Below are positions 46,315-54,738 of a stretch of DNA of 64,000 nt, piece after piece (within the stretch, counting starts at the first letter, position 1; every line of letters starts with the position of its first letter). Under the pieces are notes generated by a model. That model searched no databases. It saw only the letters and a program-made list of their open reading frames with translations, and was not told where the DNA came from. The translations under genes were made by a program, and so were the position numbers. Source of the stretch: Fimbriimonadales bacterium (lineage in GTDB: Bacteria > Armatimonadota > Fimbriimonadia > Fimbriimonadales > GBS-DC); contig BPGO01000001.1 of the NCBI GenBank assembly GCA_026003075.1, positions 492,546 through 556,545 on the forward strand, written 5' to 3'.

Positions 46315-47334
46315 TTACCTTCGCTCTAATTGAACTTGCACTTTGCACATTGTCTCTACCTCCCTCACAAAACTCCATGTCGCTATGGCTTCTCTAATTA
46401 AGGTAGGAAACGACATAGAACTGTACCATAGTGTAGGTAGAAAGCGCGGTAGCCAGTGGCGAGACGACTGTAAACGAACAAATTTCCCTGCCAAATACAA
46501 AATCGCGCTGTATCTAACAGGGGTTTGAACCGTACGATAAAGTTCCAGCGCCTTCTTGTACGCTTTGAGGGCTTCACGCTGCCTTCCAGATTTAGCCAGA
46601 CAGTCTCCATATCTTGTCCAAATTTCCCCAGAATGCGGATTGAGTTCTATGGCGTATTTGTAAGCGTCTAACGCTCGATCAAACCTTTGCTCTTGATACG
46701 AATGAAGTGCATAATAAAAGTAAAGCCGCCAGTAACGGGGATAAAGCTCAGTGGCTCGCCTCAGCAAACGAGCATAATCTTCCTGTGCGCCAGCGTGATA
46801 CGAGCAAACGAGACCAATCCAGTAAAAAGGAAAACTATTTGGCGTCTCTAAGAGGACATCTTTTGCTATCTCGTATGCCTGAACATAATTTTCTCTGTCC
46901 TTCATAGCACGAACAGCACGCATACATTCGTTTGCACACCCCTGAAGCGACCTCAATAAGCAAAGCACAAGGGAGTAGGACATAGGAAAAGTAGACGCCA
47001 GCTGGGATTTGGCAGCATCAATTAGTATATCGCAAATTGTCTCATTTTTAATGTAGGGGGCAACTTTCTGAAGCAGTTTACATTCTAAGTTTACTATACT
47101 ATCCAACACGAGAGAAGAAGCTACTTCTGTATTGGTAGGTAAGAAATTCAACAATTGTAAAGCTGTCGTATGGGCATCATTCAATCTGTCAAGCTCGATA
47201 TAGCAGTGGAGTAGCATCGCAAGCACTTCAATGGGTTGCGGATTGTTCATGCAGGACTCACCCAGTAGAGTACTTATACAAGCAGTATAGTCTCCACTGT
47301 CAAACAGTTGAACCGCCTTTTCCCATTCTTGCAT
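46315..47334 (-). CDS. TPR-repeat protein
   Basis: The 339-residue protein carries tetratricopeptide repeats. The clearest are QRFDRALDAYKYAIELNPHS and AKSGRQREALKAYKKALELY near residues 220-270, with weaker ones (YVQAYEIAKDVLLETPNS near 150, and the N-terminus). There is no signal peptide or membrane helix. It is distinctly AT-rich compared with flanking chromosomal genes. It follows RHS tip 4 but a strong terminator lies between them, so co-transcription is doubtful. The IS inserted just past its end. Confidence 0.75.
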   Translation of the reverse strand: MQEWEKAVQLFDSGDYTACISTLLGESCMNNPQPIEVLAMLLHCYIELDRLNDAHTTALQLLNFLPTNTEVASSLVLDSIVNLECKLLQKVAPYIKNETICDILIDAAKSQLASTFPMSYSLVLCLLRSLQGCANECMRAVRAMKDRENYVQAYEIAKDVLLETPNSFPFYWIGLVCSYHAGAQEDYARLLRRATELYPRYWRLYFYYALHSYQEQRFDRALDAYKYAIELNPHSGEIWTRYGDCLAKSGRQREALKAYKKALELYRTVQTPVRYSAILYLAGKFVRLQSSRHWLPRFLPTLWYSSMSFPTLIREAIATWSFVREVETMCKVQVQLERR

Positions 47335-47370
47335 TGCTCATCCGCCCTCCGACGCGCTCATCTTAAAAAT

Positions 47371-47400
47371 GAGTTGCCCTTCAGTTCCGAAGGACAACTC
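47371..47400 (-). terminator. Terminator after RHS tip cassette 4
   Basis: GAGTTGCCCTTC (47371-47382) pairs with GAAGGACAACTC (47389-47400) with one G-T pair. Read on the minus strand the hairpin is followed by ATTTTTAA, a good T-run. It separates cassette 4 from the TPR gene. Confidence 0.8.
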
Positions 47401-47413
47401 AAGCAAACAAATT

Positions 47414-48040
47414 TTACCACCAATCACCCTCAGTATCCAGATATGCCTCCACGCGCTTTCGATACTTTATCACTTCGGTAATCCCTTGCCCTGCGACAGA
47501 GGCTCCCGTGACAATAGTACCGAATGCTCCGATTGCACCACCGCTCCCAGGTGATCGTCCGCCAACTCCGCGCCCTCCAGCTCCTGTTCCGCCGCCGCTA
47601 TCTCCTCCTGACCCTCCGCTCCCAGAACCACTGCCGCTTCCTCCTCCTACTCCGGGAGGCTTGGGTGGCTCAGAACAACTTGAAGGTACTACACGCACCA
47701 CTGGTGGGCGTTGGGGACGTCGCTCTCGACCATCGCCTTGTAGTATACCTTCGTCAGCACTTCCACTTAAATCTGCTAGTCGCAAAAGAATATATAATGT
47801 GATTTCCCACCATCTCCCCCGTTCGCCGTCAGGGTCTATCCACTGTATCGGATCATTCACGCAATAGCCATACGCATTCAGCGTGAGCGGAGCGTAGAGC
47901 GAACCCAGCCACGGGTCTTGCTGCAAAAACCGACCCACCGCCGGGTCATACCAGCGCACACCCACCTTCACCAAGCCGCCCGTCTCGGTCAACTCATTCC
48001 GATACAACCACGCACCGTTCCAGTCGTACACCTGTCGCAT
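47414..48040 (-). CDS. Orphan RHS tip cassette 4 (Gly-rich tip)
   Basis: The core runs from [20 protein letters not shown] at 48040 through [18 protein letters not shown] to [18 protein letters not shown] (about 72 codons), then changes into a private tip: [20 protein letters not shown], a Pro/Arg stretch, a long Gly/Ser stretch ([20 protein letters not shown]), and a final helix ending [19 protein letters not shown]. It overlaps no start signal; the frame upstream of 48040 is only the shadow of the neighbouring gene's end. It is probably a silent tip that can be joined to a full RHS protein. Confidence 0.75.
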   Translation of the reverse strand: MRQVYDWNGAWLYRNELTETGGLVKVGVRWYDPAVGRFLQQDPWLGSLYAPLTLNAYGYCVNDPIQWIDPDGERGRWWEITLYILLRLADLSGSADEGILQGDGRERRPQRPPVVRVVPSSCSEPPKPPGVGGGSGSGSGSGGSGGDSGGGTGAGGRGVGGRSPGSGGAIGAFGTIVTGASVAGQGITEVIKYRKRVEAYLDTEGDWW

Positions 48041-48104
48041 CCCGTTTACCAACACGCTAAATATGACACAAGATTGTACCTTGAAAGTACCACCTTTCAC
48101 GGTT

Positions 48105-49013
48105 CTATCGAGAAGGCAGGGATAAGCTCGGTGTATTATCTTTAGATAAAGACGGCACATATATTTCAAACCGCACTCCCCAAAGCTGCTTCGACTCGCC
48201 TTCGCGTAGGGACATCAAGAGTCTTTTATCCTGTATGCATACACCCAACCGATACCGCTTCGAGTGGTTGCGTGTAAAGCCGATAATCACTTCTTGTATT
48301 CGCTGCTGGGCATTAAACCGTACCCTATAGTGAACGACTTGGTGTATATCGTCTGGGAAAACCCAAGTGATAGCAGGTTCCTGATTCGACGCACTGACAG
48401 GAGAGATTCTTACCCAAACCAGCTGATCCCACGGTATCTGCCGTACCATATTACCCGGATTGGGTAGAAACAGGAACCGTCCGTTCTTCCAGCGATCTGA
48501 GTAGAATACCTTGGATTTGGGATCGCGGGAATAAAAGTCCCACTCAAAAGGGGACATCTCTACACGAAGTGTATGACCATTAGCGAAATGTACTGAGGCG
48601 ACGCGCTCTACAGTATCTGAAGTATAGACCCCCATAAGCCACATCCGATAGATTCGGTCACCAGCATCTAAATAGACTATTGGCGCCCAAGTGTACTCTA
48701 GTGATATAAGTGAGACGCTTGGTATCCGAGGGGGTGACGATAAATCAGGGAATGCACCTCTCTCAAAATGCAGCATTGCAAACCAGTTAGGGGTAGGTAC
48801 ATCACCTGAGAGTTGGTTAAAGGAGGGGAAGGCACTCCTGAGAACATCTTTCAGTCGGGGGCGTTCGTACGATTCCCGCGAGTGCATAAATGGCGTCAAG
48901 CGCGAATCTGCAACCAAGGACGGATTATGTATCTTGTGATACAGTCTATTAACAATTACGAACAATATTCCTGCAATAGATAAGAAAAGAATCCCAGCAC
49001 CTATGCGTTTCAT
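48105..49013 (-). CDS. Membrane-anchored protein of unknown function, candidate partner of RHS tip 3
   Basis: The 302-residue product starts [20 protein letters not shown], a single N-terminal anchor helix, with the rest outside the cytoplasm and rich in aromatic residues. GGGAGATG lies just before the ATG at 49013. The gene starts 7 nt after the stop of RHS tip 3, suggesting coupling and a possible immunity role, although it is large for an immunity protein. No family is recognised. AT-rich compared with the flanks. Confidence 0.6.
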   Translation of the reverse strand: MKRIGAGILFLSIAGILFVIVNRLYHKIHNPSLVADSRLTPFMHSRESYERPRLKDVLRSAFPSFNQLSGDVPTPNWFAMLHFERGAFPDLSSPPRIPSVSLISLEYTWAPIVYLDAGDRIYRMWLMGVYTSDTVERVASVHFANGHTLRVEMSPFEWDFYSRDPKSKVFYSDRWKNGRFLFLPNPGNMVRQIPWDQLVWVRISPVSASNQEPAITWVFPDDIHQVVHYRVRFNAQQRIQEVIIGFTRNHSKRYRLGVCIQDKRLLMSLREGESKQLWGVRFEIYVPSLSKDNTPSLSLPSR

Positions 49014-49020
49014 AGTTGCT

Positions 49021-49524
49021 TCATCTCCCCCATCTTGGTGCCTTTTTCCACAACTCGCATTGAAGTTCTGCACCCGACTTTGCTGCTTCACGTGCAGAGT
49101 CTAAAGTTTCTTCCCAAGGACGGTTCACCAACTCGTAAAGTCGATCATAGTTTGGATCAGAAGTTCTCGGCTGCCAGTTTCTGATCATTTCCCTCATTTT
49201 TCTCTTTGTTTCTCGCTGAATTATCAACTCGTAGATACCTGTAATGAGTTTTACCAATTTCTTGATAATCTCCCCACTCGGATCCACCGCATTCACGGGG
49301 TCATTCACGCAGTAGGCGTAGGCATTCAGCGTGAGTGGGGCATAGAGCGAACCCAGCCACGGGTCTTGTTGCAGGAACCTACCCACCGCCGGGTCATACC
49401 AGCGCACGCCGACCTTCACCAAGCCGCCCGTCTCGGTCAACTCATTCCGATACAACCACGCACCGTTACCGTGGTGGAATTGCCGTACTAAAGTAGTCGA
49501 ACCACCGCGTTTCATCTCTTCCAT
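49021..49524 (-). CDS. Orphan RHS tip cassette 3 (charged helical tip)
   Basis: Homology to the other cassettes begins at [20 protein letters not shown] (about 49470) and ends at [11 protein letters not shown] (about 49273), the shortest core of the five at 66 codons. The tip is [20 protein letters not shown], then a charged helix ([20 protein letters not shown]) and [13 protein letters not shown] do not recognise a toxin fold. The 18 codons before the core (from [10 protein letters not shown] upstream) are unrelated to RHS, so the left border differs from the other copies. Confidence 0.72.
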   Translation of the reverse strand: MEEMKRGGSTTLVRQFHHGNGAWLYRNELTETGGLVKVGVRWYDPAVGRFLQQDPWLGSLYAPLTLNAYAYCVNDPVNAVDPSGEIIKKLVKLITGIYELIIQRETKRKMREMIRNWQPRTSDPNYDRLYELVNRPWEETLDSAREAAKSGAELQCELWKKAPRWGR

Positions 49525-49556
49525 CCTGACCAGCTACCAAACAGTCACTTACATAT

Positions 49557-49880
49557 TCAGCGTTTGCGATTCCGCCAATAACGCCCCACAATAGGAACGA
49601 CGAACAGATGAAACACGATCTGGAACCCCATTAGCAACAAAGCTACTAATAGCTCATTCGTCAGAATGAAAGGCTCATTACGCCTAATCCCAAGCAACAT
49701 ACCATACGTCCCAAAAAACACAAAAAATCCGCATGCAACACCCCAAGCACTGCTTGTTTTTCCCTTCCCCGTCATGATACGCCAATCTAGATAAACCGAG
49801 GTGATTTCAATTATCAATCCCAGTATGAATAAAGCATATAACATATAATGTATCACTGTCAACATCCTCCCAATGCTCAC
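49557..49880 (-). CDS. Small membrane protein, candidate partner of RHS tip 2
   Basis: The 107-residue product has four hydrophobic helices (MLTVIHYMLYALFILGLIIE, WGVACGFFVFFGTYGMLLGI, LLVALLLMGFQIVFHLFVVP) and a basic tail (GRYWRNRKR). Its GTG at 49880 lies 1 nt after the stop of RHS tip 2 (TGATGTG), a strong sign of coupling. An inner ATG at 49865 is possible. A polytopic immunity protein would fit a toxin acting at the membrane. Confidence 0.62.
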   Translation of the reverse strand: MSIGRMLTVIHYMLYALFILGLIIEITSVYLDWRIMTGKGKTSSAWGVACGFFVFFGTYGMLLGIRRNEPFILTNELLVALLLMGFQIVFHLFVVPIVGRYWRNRKR

Positions 49881-49881
49881 A

Positions 49882-50511
49882 TCAACGAACTACACGCTGC
49901 CCAATAAATCCCTTTATCCACTCCCAGCCCGAAGGATAGCGTAGCATTTCACGGGGCAACTCCATAACTTGGCTATTTTGAATATAATCACGCAGGCGAA
50001 TGCCGTACTGGGGTAATCCTGATAGTACCCAGTTTCTAAAATCGGGTTTACCTACCATTACCCAGCTGCCCGAGGTAATCGGACTTCCATAACGACATAC
50101 TGTGACTGTTCTTCCGACTGTCACCGCAGGGCCAAACATGAAACCAGCAAGCCCCCCCGAGATAAACACAGCCCCATATGTCCATAGGGGTTGGTCTAAT
50201 CCCGGTGTGCCATCGAAGAAGTAGTCATAAATTCCCCAGGCGATAGTTGCTCCTGCTTCCCAAGCCACCCACGCTGGAAGATTGCCGTCAGGATCCACCG
50301 CATTCACGGGGTCATTCACGCAGTAGGCGTAGGCATTCAGCGTGAGGGGAGCATACAGCGAACCCACCCACGGGTCTTGCTGCAGGAACCTACCCACCGC
50401 TGGGTCGTACCAGCGCACGCCGACCTTCACCAAGCCGCCCGTTTCGGTCAGCTCGTTCTGATACAACCACGCCCCGTTCCAGTCGTACACCTGTCGCATC
50501 CCAGCCACCAA
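49882..50511 (-). CDS. Orphan RHS tip cassette 2
   Basis: RHS-like sequence ([20 protein letters not shown]) starts right after the stop of the upstream gene at 50575 and the core ends at [11 protein letters not shown] (about 50284). The private tip is about 134 residues: a hydrophobic stretch ([34 protein letters not shown]) then [40 protein letters not shown] and a basic end. The RYG..GSWVMVG and [13 protein letters not shown] motifs recall C-termini of other RHS-associated toxins, but I cannot name the activity. There is no ribosome site before the core. Confidence 0.75.
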   Translation of the reverse strand: MVAGMRQVYDWNGAWLYQNELTETGGLVKVGVRWYDPAVGRFLQQDPWVGSLYAPLTLNAYAYCVNDPVNAVDPDGNLPAWVAWEAGATIAWGIYDYFFDGTPGLDQPLWTYGAVFISGGLAGFMFGPAVTVGRTVTVCRYGSPITSGSWVMVGKPDFRNWVLSGLPQYGIRLRDYIQNSQVMELPREMLRYPSGWEWIKGFIGQRVVR

Positions 50512-50574
50512 GTCCCCAAAAGCGTCGGTATAGTCACTATTCGCCGACGCAAACGCCGATTCCTGCTACACGGT

Positions 50575-51000
50575 TCACCAACCAAAGCGCAGCTCCGTAA
50601 TTAGCCACCGCCCCCCCTCCCGCTTGAAGGTAAACCCTACTGTACCACTACCTCTATCACCTTGAACCCGCATCGCAAGCGTACCAACATCACCCCCCGT
50701 GCTCGCGTGAATCTCATAGTTCCAAACACTCCAACCTCGAACCTTCCCAATCGCGTTCTCCAAAATGCCCCAGCGCTTGCGCAGCTCAGCTTCCGTGTAG
50801 ATTGACCGTGCCGAAGGGGCAATCAGTTGCACGGCGGCGTTGAATTCATTCGCCTGCAGATGAGCCAAAAACTGCTCACCCGTTCGGGAGATTGCCTGCA
50901 ACCCCTGAAGCGCACCGCGCCCAAAGAAGAACAGCCCAATCCCACACACAATACAAAGAACCACAGCCACTATTCCCATAACCACTAACGCAGTCTTCAT
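50575..51000 (-). CDS. Lipoprotein-like anchored protein, candidate immunity
   Basis: The 141-residue protein has an N-terminal helix (ALVVMGIVAVVLCIVCGIGLFFF) and a domain with FLAHLQANEFNAAVQLIAPS and FKREGGRWLITELRF. This is the pattern of the DUF4878/SnoaL-like cystatin fold with two exposed helices and a curved sheet. It follows the candidate immunity gene of RHS tip 1 by 23 nt and precedes tip 2, so its partner is not clear. No catalytic residues are seen. Confidence 0.6.
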   Translation of the reverse strand: MKTALVVMGIVAVVLCIVCGIGLFFFGRGALQGLQAISRTGEQFLAHLQANEFNAAVQLIAPSARSIYTEAELRKRWGILENAIGKVRGWSVWNYEIHASTGGDVGTLAMRVQGDRGSGTVGFTFKREGGRWLITELRFGW

Positions 51001-51023
51001 CTCCAGCCCTCCGATTCAGAGCA

Positions 51024-51437
51024 TCAGTATCTAAGTATGCTTGTTGCCACAATATACCATATTACTAAAGAGAACGCCCCCTCCCAAACTAAAACTCCTA
51101 TCAACCATACTCTGTTGATACCACGCACAAATCGGGCAATCGACTCAAGCATCGCGTCATCAGCCCTATCCCAGCCTTTTGCAAAAAGCCCCCAAGCGAC
51201 ATAGCGGGTCAAGACCGCGCGAAGCAGCCCACCGCAATCACTGCGGATACCAAGCAGATATTCGTAGGACTCCTTGAGGAGACGAAGATAAGTGTCTATT
51301 GCCCAAGTTATCGGCAAAGCTGGCAGCAAGAACAAGCGAACCACTAATGGAGCATGCGCCCTGCGGAAGCGATGCTGGAGTTGCATCACTTCCGCAAGCA
51401 ACCGATGCAGTACCTCAGGTCGTGCTGTCGATCTCAT
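51024..51437 (-). CDS. Small membrane protein, candidate immunity of RHS tip 1
   Basis: Its ATG at 51437 overlaps the TGA of RHS tip 1 (ATGA), so the two are translated together. The 137-residue protein has an amphipathic N-terminus, a helix [20 protein letters not shown], and a C-terminal pair [20 protein letters not shown]. No family is recognised. The coupling makes it the strongest immunity candidate of the island. Confidence 0.65.
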   Translation of the reverse strand: MRSTARPEVLHRLLAEVMQLQHRFRRAHAPLVVRLFLLPALPITWAIDTYLRLLKESYEYLLGIRSDCGGLLRAVLTRYVAWGLFAKGWDRADDAMLESIARFVRGINRVWLIGVLVWEGAFSLVIWYIVATSILRY

Positions 51438-52096
51438 AGATACCAAGTCTTGGTAACTCCACCACGGATTACTACGGGCGTCGGCAACCCGCCGCCAACA
51501 CCCAACGAGATTCCATACTCATGCTCCCACCAGTTGGGAGGTGGCCCAGGACGGACAGGAATGTTGATATCGATACCACAAGTAATACCTTCTCCAAAAG
51601 AAGCACCGACCGTTCCTGAGAGATCAGACGCTCCTGGCGGGGGCAAATCCTGCCCTAGATTAATCCCTATACGAATGGAACCGGATACACCTATAGGCGC
51701 ACCACCACCTCCTCCGACTGAGACATAGGGTCCCCCGCGTATTCCTCCTGCAGGATCAGTACCAACAGCGATGCCTACCTCGGTGCCTCCCCATATCCCT
51801 GCGACGCCATCTAACGACACACCGAACTTGATATACCAGAGCCCACTCGGATCCACCGCATTCACGGGGTCATTCACGCAATACGCATACGCATTCAGCG
51901 TAAGGGGAGCATACACAGAACCCAGCCACGGGTCTTGCTGCAGGAACCTGCCCACCGCTGGGTCGTACCAGCGCACGCCGACCTTCACCAAGCCGCCCGT
52001 CTCGGTCAGCTCGTTCCGATACAGCCACGCCCCGTTCCAGTCATACACCTGTCGCATCCCAGACACCAAGTCACCGAAAGCGTCGGTGATTGGCAC
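51434..52096 (-). CDS. Orphan RHS tip cassette 1 (Gly-rich beta tip)
   Basis: The core, 85 codons from [20 protein letters not shown] to [11 protein letters not shown] (52096-51842), continues upstream without a start to about 52138, just past the PIN toxin stop. The private tip of about 135 residues is glycine-rich with a repeat-like beta pattern ([60 protein letters not shown]). It may form a barrel or beta-sandwich; no known toxin motif is seen. It overlaps the following small membrane protein gene by 4 bp. Confidence 0.76.
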   Translation of the reverse strand: MPITDAFGDLVSGMRQVYDWNGAWLYRNELTETGGLVKVGVRWYDPAVGRFLQQDPWLGSVYAPLTLNAYAYCVNDPVNAVDPSGLWYIKFGVSLDGVAGIWGGTEVGIAVGTDPAGGIRGGPYVSVGGGGGAPIGVSGSIRIGINLGQDLPPPGASDLSGTVGASFGEGITCGIDINIPVRPGPPPNWWEHEYGISLGVGGGLPTPVVIRGGVTKTWYL

Positions 52097-52141
52097 ATTC
52101 GCCGACGAAGCGCCGATTCCTGCTAAGTCCCATGACAGAAT

Positions 52142-52603
52142 CTAAATCCCAAAACGAATCTGCTGAACTGCCTCGCGCGGATGAACCACTTGTATCTCGG
52201 TATAGCGTCGGAAGTCTTCCACATTGAAAGTGAGCAACCAATCAATGCCATAAGCACACACAAAAGCTGCTAACCGAGCATCGTAAACCTGACGCCCACC
52301 GACATGGTACAAATGCACCAGTCGCTTCCACTCCTGGTAAACGCGCTCAGACTCGTGCAGAACAGCGAACAGAGATTCTAAGTCACTAATCGCCTGCTGA
52401 GCGCGGTCTACACTCCAGTTCAGACCGTTTGCCTCTAAAGGGCGTGTCGCCACACTCCAAAACTCTGCCAAGTTCTGCGAGGTCATAACGCCTTCCACCC
52501 CTATGCTTAGCAGGTGGCGTATCGCTTCAACTGCTTGAGGGTGTTCGGGCGCGTGGCGTTGAACCCAGCGAAGGGCAACATTCGTATCAATCAAGCAGGT
52601 CAC
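52142..52603 (-). CDS. PIN-domain toxin (VapC type)
   Basis: The 153-residue protein starts MTCLIDTNVALRWVQR with Asp6, has Glu47 in LAEFWSVATRP and Asp108 in YDARLAAF, with LLTFNVEDF near 124-132. These fit the acidic metal-binding site of PIN ribonucleases. The ATG overlaps the antitoxin stop by 4 bp. The module sits between the RHS repeat fragment and RHS tip 1. Confidence 0.88.
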   Translation of the reverse strand: MTCLIDTNVALRWVQRHAPEHPQAVEAIRHLLSIGVEGVMTSQNLAEFWSVATRPLEANGLNWSVDRAQQAISDLESLFAVLHESERVYQEWKRLVHLYHVGGRQVYDARLAAFVCAYGIDWLLTFNVEDFRRYTEIQVVHPREAVQQIRFGI

Positions 52604-52845
52604 AAATCGTACTCCTGATAGAGGTTCTCGCGTCGTAGCGATTCAAGAGGGGGTGCAGGCGTTTCATCGGAAGCATAACGCTGAATCCAATCATAAAACG
52701 CTTGCAGGCGTGCCTTGCTCTGTGCGCGACGCTGTACTGCTGCGCGTAGAGCCTCGCGCAACCACGCTTCTACAGGCTGCCCCTGCATCCAATTCTTCAG
52801 TTGTTGGTATTCTTCCTCGCTGATTTCTACGCGCAGAATCGGCAT
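52600..52845 (-). CDS. Antitoxin of the PIN toxin
   Basis: The 81-residue protein begins MPILRVEISEEEYQQLKNWM, the beta-strand and helix of a ribbon-helix-helix repressor, with a charged C-terminal toxin-binding region (RRENLYQEYDL). It lies directly upstream of the PIN toxin gene with the ATGA overlap. Confidence 0.8.
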   Translation of the reverse strand: MPILRVEISEEEYQQLKNWMQGQPVEAWLREALRAAVQRRAQSKARLQAFYDWIQRYASDETPAPPLESLRRENLYQEYDL

Positions 52846-52859
52846 ATTATGATTTTACC

Positions 52860-53131
52860 CCACGCACTCCCGTTTCGGCGAAGCCGCGCGCCGCCGTTCG
52901 CACGCTCGGCAAGCACCGCATCGCCCACACCATACAGAAACTCTTGCACATTCGTACCCAGCTGCGCCCGCACACGACGCCCCAAGCCGTCGTAAGTGTA
53001 GACCCAGCCGACAGTCGCACCCTGACGCTTCAAACTCACCAAGTTGCCCTCCGAATCATAACCCAACTCCCAACTCGCCCCGTTCACACGACGCACCACC
53101 ACATTCCTGTCGGCATCGTGTTGCAGCAATT
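52860..53131 (-). pseudogene. RHS repeat fragment, truncated at both ends
   Basis: The 90 or so codons read LLQHDADRNVVVRRVNGASW, ELGYDSEGNLVSLKRQGATV, GWVYTYDGLGRRVRAQLGTN and VQEFLYGVGDAVLAERANGG. This is the last YD repeat of an RHS protein just before the core. It starts immediately after the ubiX stop, with no room for the rest of the gene, and ends at the TA module. Together with tip cassette 1 it is probably a former single RHS gene split by the TA module, with its 5' part deleted. Confidence 0.85.
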
Positions 53132-53134
53132 GCC

Positions 53135-53740
53135 CTAATCAGCCTCTATCCCCCATTCAGGGACGAGCGTCTGCTCTATGCCCAGTTGCTGCAGCACGCG
53201 CGCCACCACAGTATCGACGGCAGCCGCTAAGGTTTCGGGGCGGTTGTAGAAAGAGGGGTTCGCGGGCAGAATTATTGCGCCTGCTTCCGCGGCTTGCGCC
53301 ATATTACGTAAATGGATGAGGTTGAAAGGCGTCTCGCGCACGACGAGTATCAGTGGTCGTCGCTCTTTGAGGCATACATCCGCGGCGCGGGTCATCAGGT
53401 CGTCTGAGATGCCTTGCGCGATGCGTCCCAGCGTGCCCATCGAGCAGGGGATGATGACCATCCCGTCGTGGCGGAAGCTGCCGCTGGCGGGAGGGGAGAA
53501 GTAGTCGCGCGGGTTCAAGATTTTCAAGCCGTCCCAGTCGTGCCCCAGCAGAGCGCGTGCGGAGAGCGTCTCGCGGGTGATGTCCATCCCCAGCTCGGTC
53601 TGCATCACTTGGATCGCTTGCTCTGAGCAGATGTAATAGATTTCTCGGAAGTGCTGCACCGCGTGATGCAAGAAGCGGAGGGCGTAAATCCCGCCGCTGG
53701 CGCCTGTAACGCCTACGACCAACCTGCCTGTGCGAGCCAT
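53135..53740 (-). CDS. ubiX: UbiX-family flavin prenyltransferase
   Basis: The 201-residue enzyme has VGVTGASGGIYALRFLHHAV, the FMN-binding loop, IIPCSMGTLGRIAQGISDDL and MTRAADVCLKERRPLILVVRETPF, all UbiX/Pad1 signatures. It makes prenylated FMN for UbiD-type decarboxylases; no UbiD is nearby. A GGTAGACT box ends 6 nt before the ATG at 53740. The RHS remnant begins 3 nt after its stop. Confidence 0.95.
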   Translation of the reverse strand: MARTGRLVVGVTGASGGIYALRFLHHAVQHFREIYYICSEQAIQVMQTELGMDITRETLSARALLGHDWDGLKILNPRDYFSPPASGSFRHDGMVIIPCSMGTLGRIAQGISDDLMTRAADVCLKERRPLILVVRETPFNLIHLRNMAQAAEAGAIILPANPSFYNRPETLAAAVDTVVARVLQQLGIEQTLVPEWGIEAD

Positions 53741-53746
53741 GCCTAA

Positions 53747-53752
53747 AGTCTA
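53747..53752 (-). promoter_or_regulatory. -10 box (GGTAGACT) of ubiX
   Basis: On the minus strand TAGACT ends 6 nt before ATG 53740. Confidence 0.45.
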
Positions 53753-53810
53753 CCTGGGTTTGCGAGAGGGTCTCTGTGATTGAAATCACGGGGATGCGGC
53801 GCAGCGGCTG

Positions 53811-54236
53811 TTAGGGTACGCACTCGTCGTGCATCCAGGGTGAACCCTCGCGGCGTGCGATGCGCTGCCCAGGCTGCACGGGGCGCTGACAGTGGGCGCA
53901 GGTCCCCGCGCGATTGGCGATCGAGACGAGCCGCGGGGCGATTTGAGTCGCATCCCGACAAGCAGCATGCACCCACACATCCCAGTCGGGGTGTAGAGTA
54001 ATGCGGTCACCCTCTTGAATTGGCTGACCGCATCCCAAACACGCTTGGACGGTTCGTGCTATCAGCAAGCGCCCCAGCAACGCTTCACGCCGACGCGCAC
54101 GCTGCTCGGGCGAGAGCGGACTATACTGCGGTCCGCAACGGGCAGGCGGGTTGGTTTGCGGTGCTGGCGGCGGCAGGTCTATGCCTTGCTGATTCGCCAG
54201 CCATCGGCGATTCACAGGAATCGGACGCACTCTCAC
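53811..54236 (-). CDS. Double zinc-knuckle protein near the E2-like gene
   Basis: The 141-residue protein has two matching zinc units: Cys66-x2-Cys69 with His90-x2-Cys93 (CLGCGQPIQEGDR, WVHAAC) and Cys113-x2-Cys116 with His136-x2-Cys139 (CAHCQRPVQPGQR, WMHDEC). This CxxC-x20-HxxC form is like a LIM or treble-clef finger, in tandem. The first 60 residues are Pro- and Arg-rich. It lies 52 bp downstream of the E2-like gene on the same strand and could be the partner-recognition part of the set, but this is inference. The start (GTG 54236) is uncertain. Confidence 0.7.
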   Translation of the reverse strand: MRVRPIPVNRRWLANQQGIDLPPPAPQTNPPARCGPQYSPLSPEQRARRREALLGRLLIARTVQACLGCGQPIQEGDRITLHPDWDVWVHAACRDATQIAPRLVSIANRAGTCAHCQRPVQPGQRIARREGSPWMHDECVP

Positions 54237-54288
54237 TACCCCCTTAGAAACTACAATTCGCTGATTGCAGCAATAGGAAACGGTTTAT

Positions 54289-54738
54289 TTAGCCTCGCCA
54301 TCGTTCCAGCGCGCCGCGGATGAGCTCACAGACGCTTAGCAGGCAATGCCCGTCGGTTGGGTTCGCGGCGGGCTTCCATGTACGGATGTGGAGGCAGCAT
54401 CCTGTCCAGCCTTTCATTTGTGGCGGCGCATCGGCTTGGGCATGCGCACGGTTCGGGTCATGGGAGGTCTGCCCGTAAAACACATGGCTGGGTTTGACGC
54501 CACTTGCAAGGCGCAGATTGTCATCCACATAGAACCAGTCGGGCGGCGTCTGCGGGTAGTTCGGCGGCAGCAAGATCAGCACATCGGTATGGGTGTAGTT
54601 ATAGCCATGGGGCAGCGGGAAGTCTTTGATGACTACCCAGCCCCCCGATTCATCATCGTAGTCGGCACTTTTGGATGCGGAGTAACGCACCGCCGCCAGC
54701 GCCACCTCGTAGGCAATCCGCTGTAAGCGCATATTCAT
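54289..54738 (-). CDS. E2/UBC-fold protein (prokaryotic E2 family E type)
   Basis: The 149-residue protein shows the UBC core: TDVLILLPPNYPQTPPDWFY at residues 51-70 matches the E2 strand-turn FP..YP..PP, and GWTGCCLHIRTWKPAANP at 110-127 matches the active-site segment, with Cys114 or Cys115 as the likely catalytic residue and Trp121-x-Pro123 the usual neighbour. The last helix LLSVCELIRGALERW also fits. The protein may carry a ubiquitin-like modifier as a thioester. Its ATG overlaps the stop of the small GGANA gene (ATGA). No E1 or JAB gene is seen within the window. Family assignment is moderately firm. Confidence 0.78.
   Translation of the reverse strand: MNMRLQRIAYEVALAAVRYSASKSADYDDESGGWVVIKDFPLPHGYNYTHTDVLILLPPNYPQTPPDWFYVDDNLRLASGVKPSHVFYGQTSHDPNRAHAQADAPPQMKGWTGCCLHIRTWKPAANPTDGHCLLSVCELIRGALERWRG

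Larger units (their letters stand above)
43416..53131. other. RHS tip-cassette island
   Basis: This stretch holds five RHS core-plus-variable-tip cassettes, small unknown genes, two toxin-antitoxin pairs and IS remnants. Apart from the IS-derived sequence all genes read on the minus strand. The base composition outside the RHS cores is visibly more AT-rich than the flanks (for example the TPR gene at 46.3-47.3 kb and the gene at 48.1-49.0 kb). This points to acquired DNA. Confidence 0.8.

Noticed and set aside
47508..47867. Plus-strand proline-rich frame opposite RHS tip 4
   Set aside because: It is the antisense of the Gly/Ser linker of the tip, with no start signals or recognisable fold.
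48041..48169. Longer start for RHS tip 4
   Set aside because: The added residues are a shadow of the 302-residue neighbour's 3' end and show no RHS similarity.
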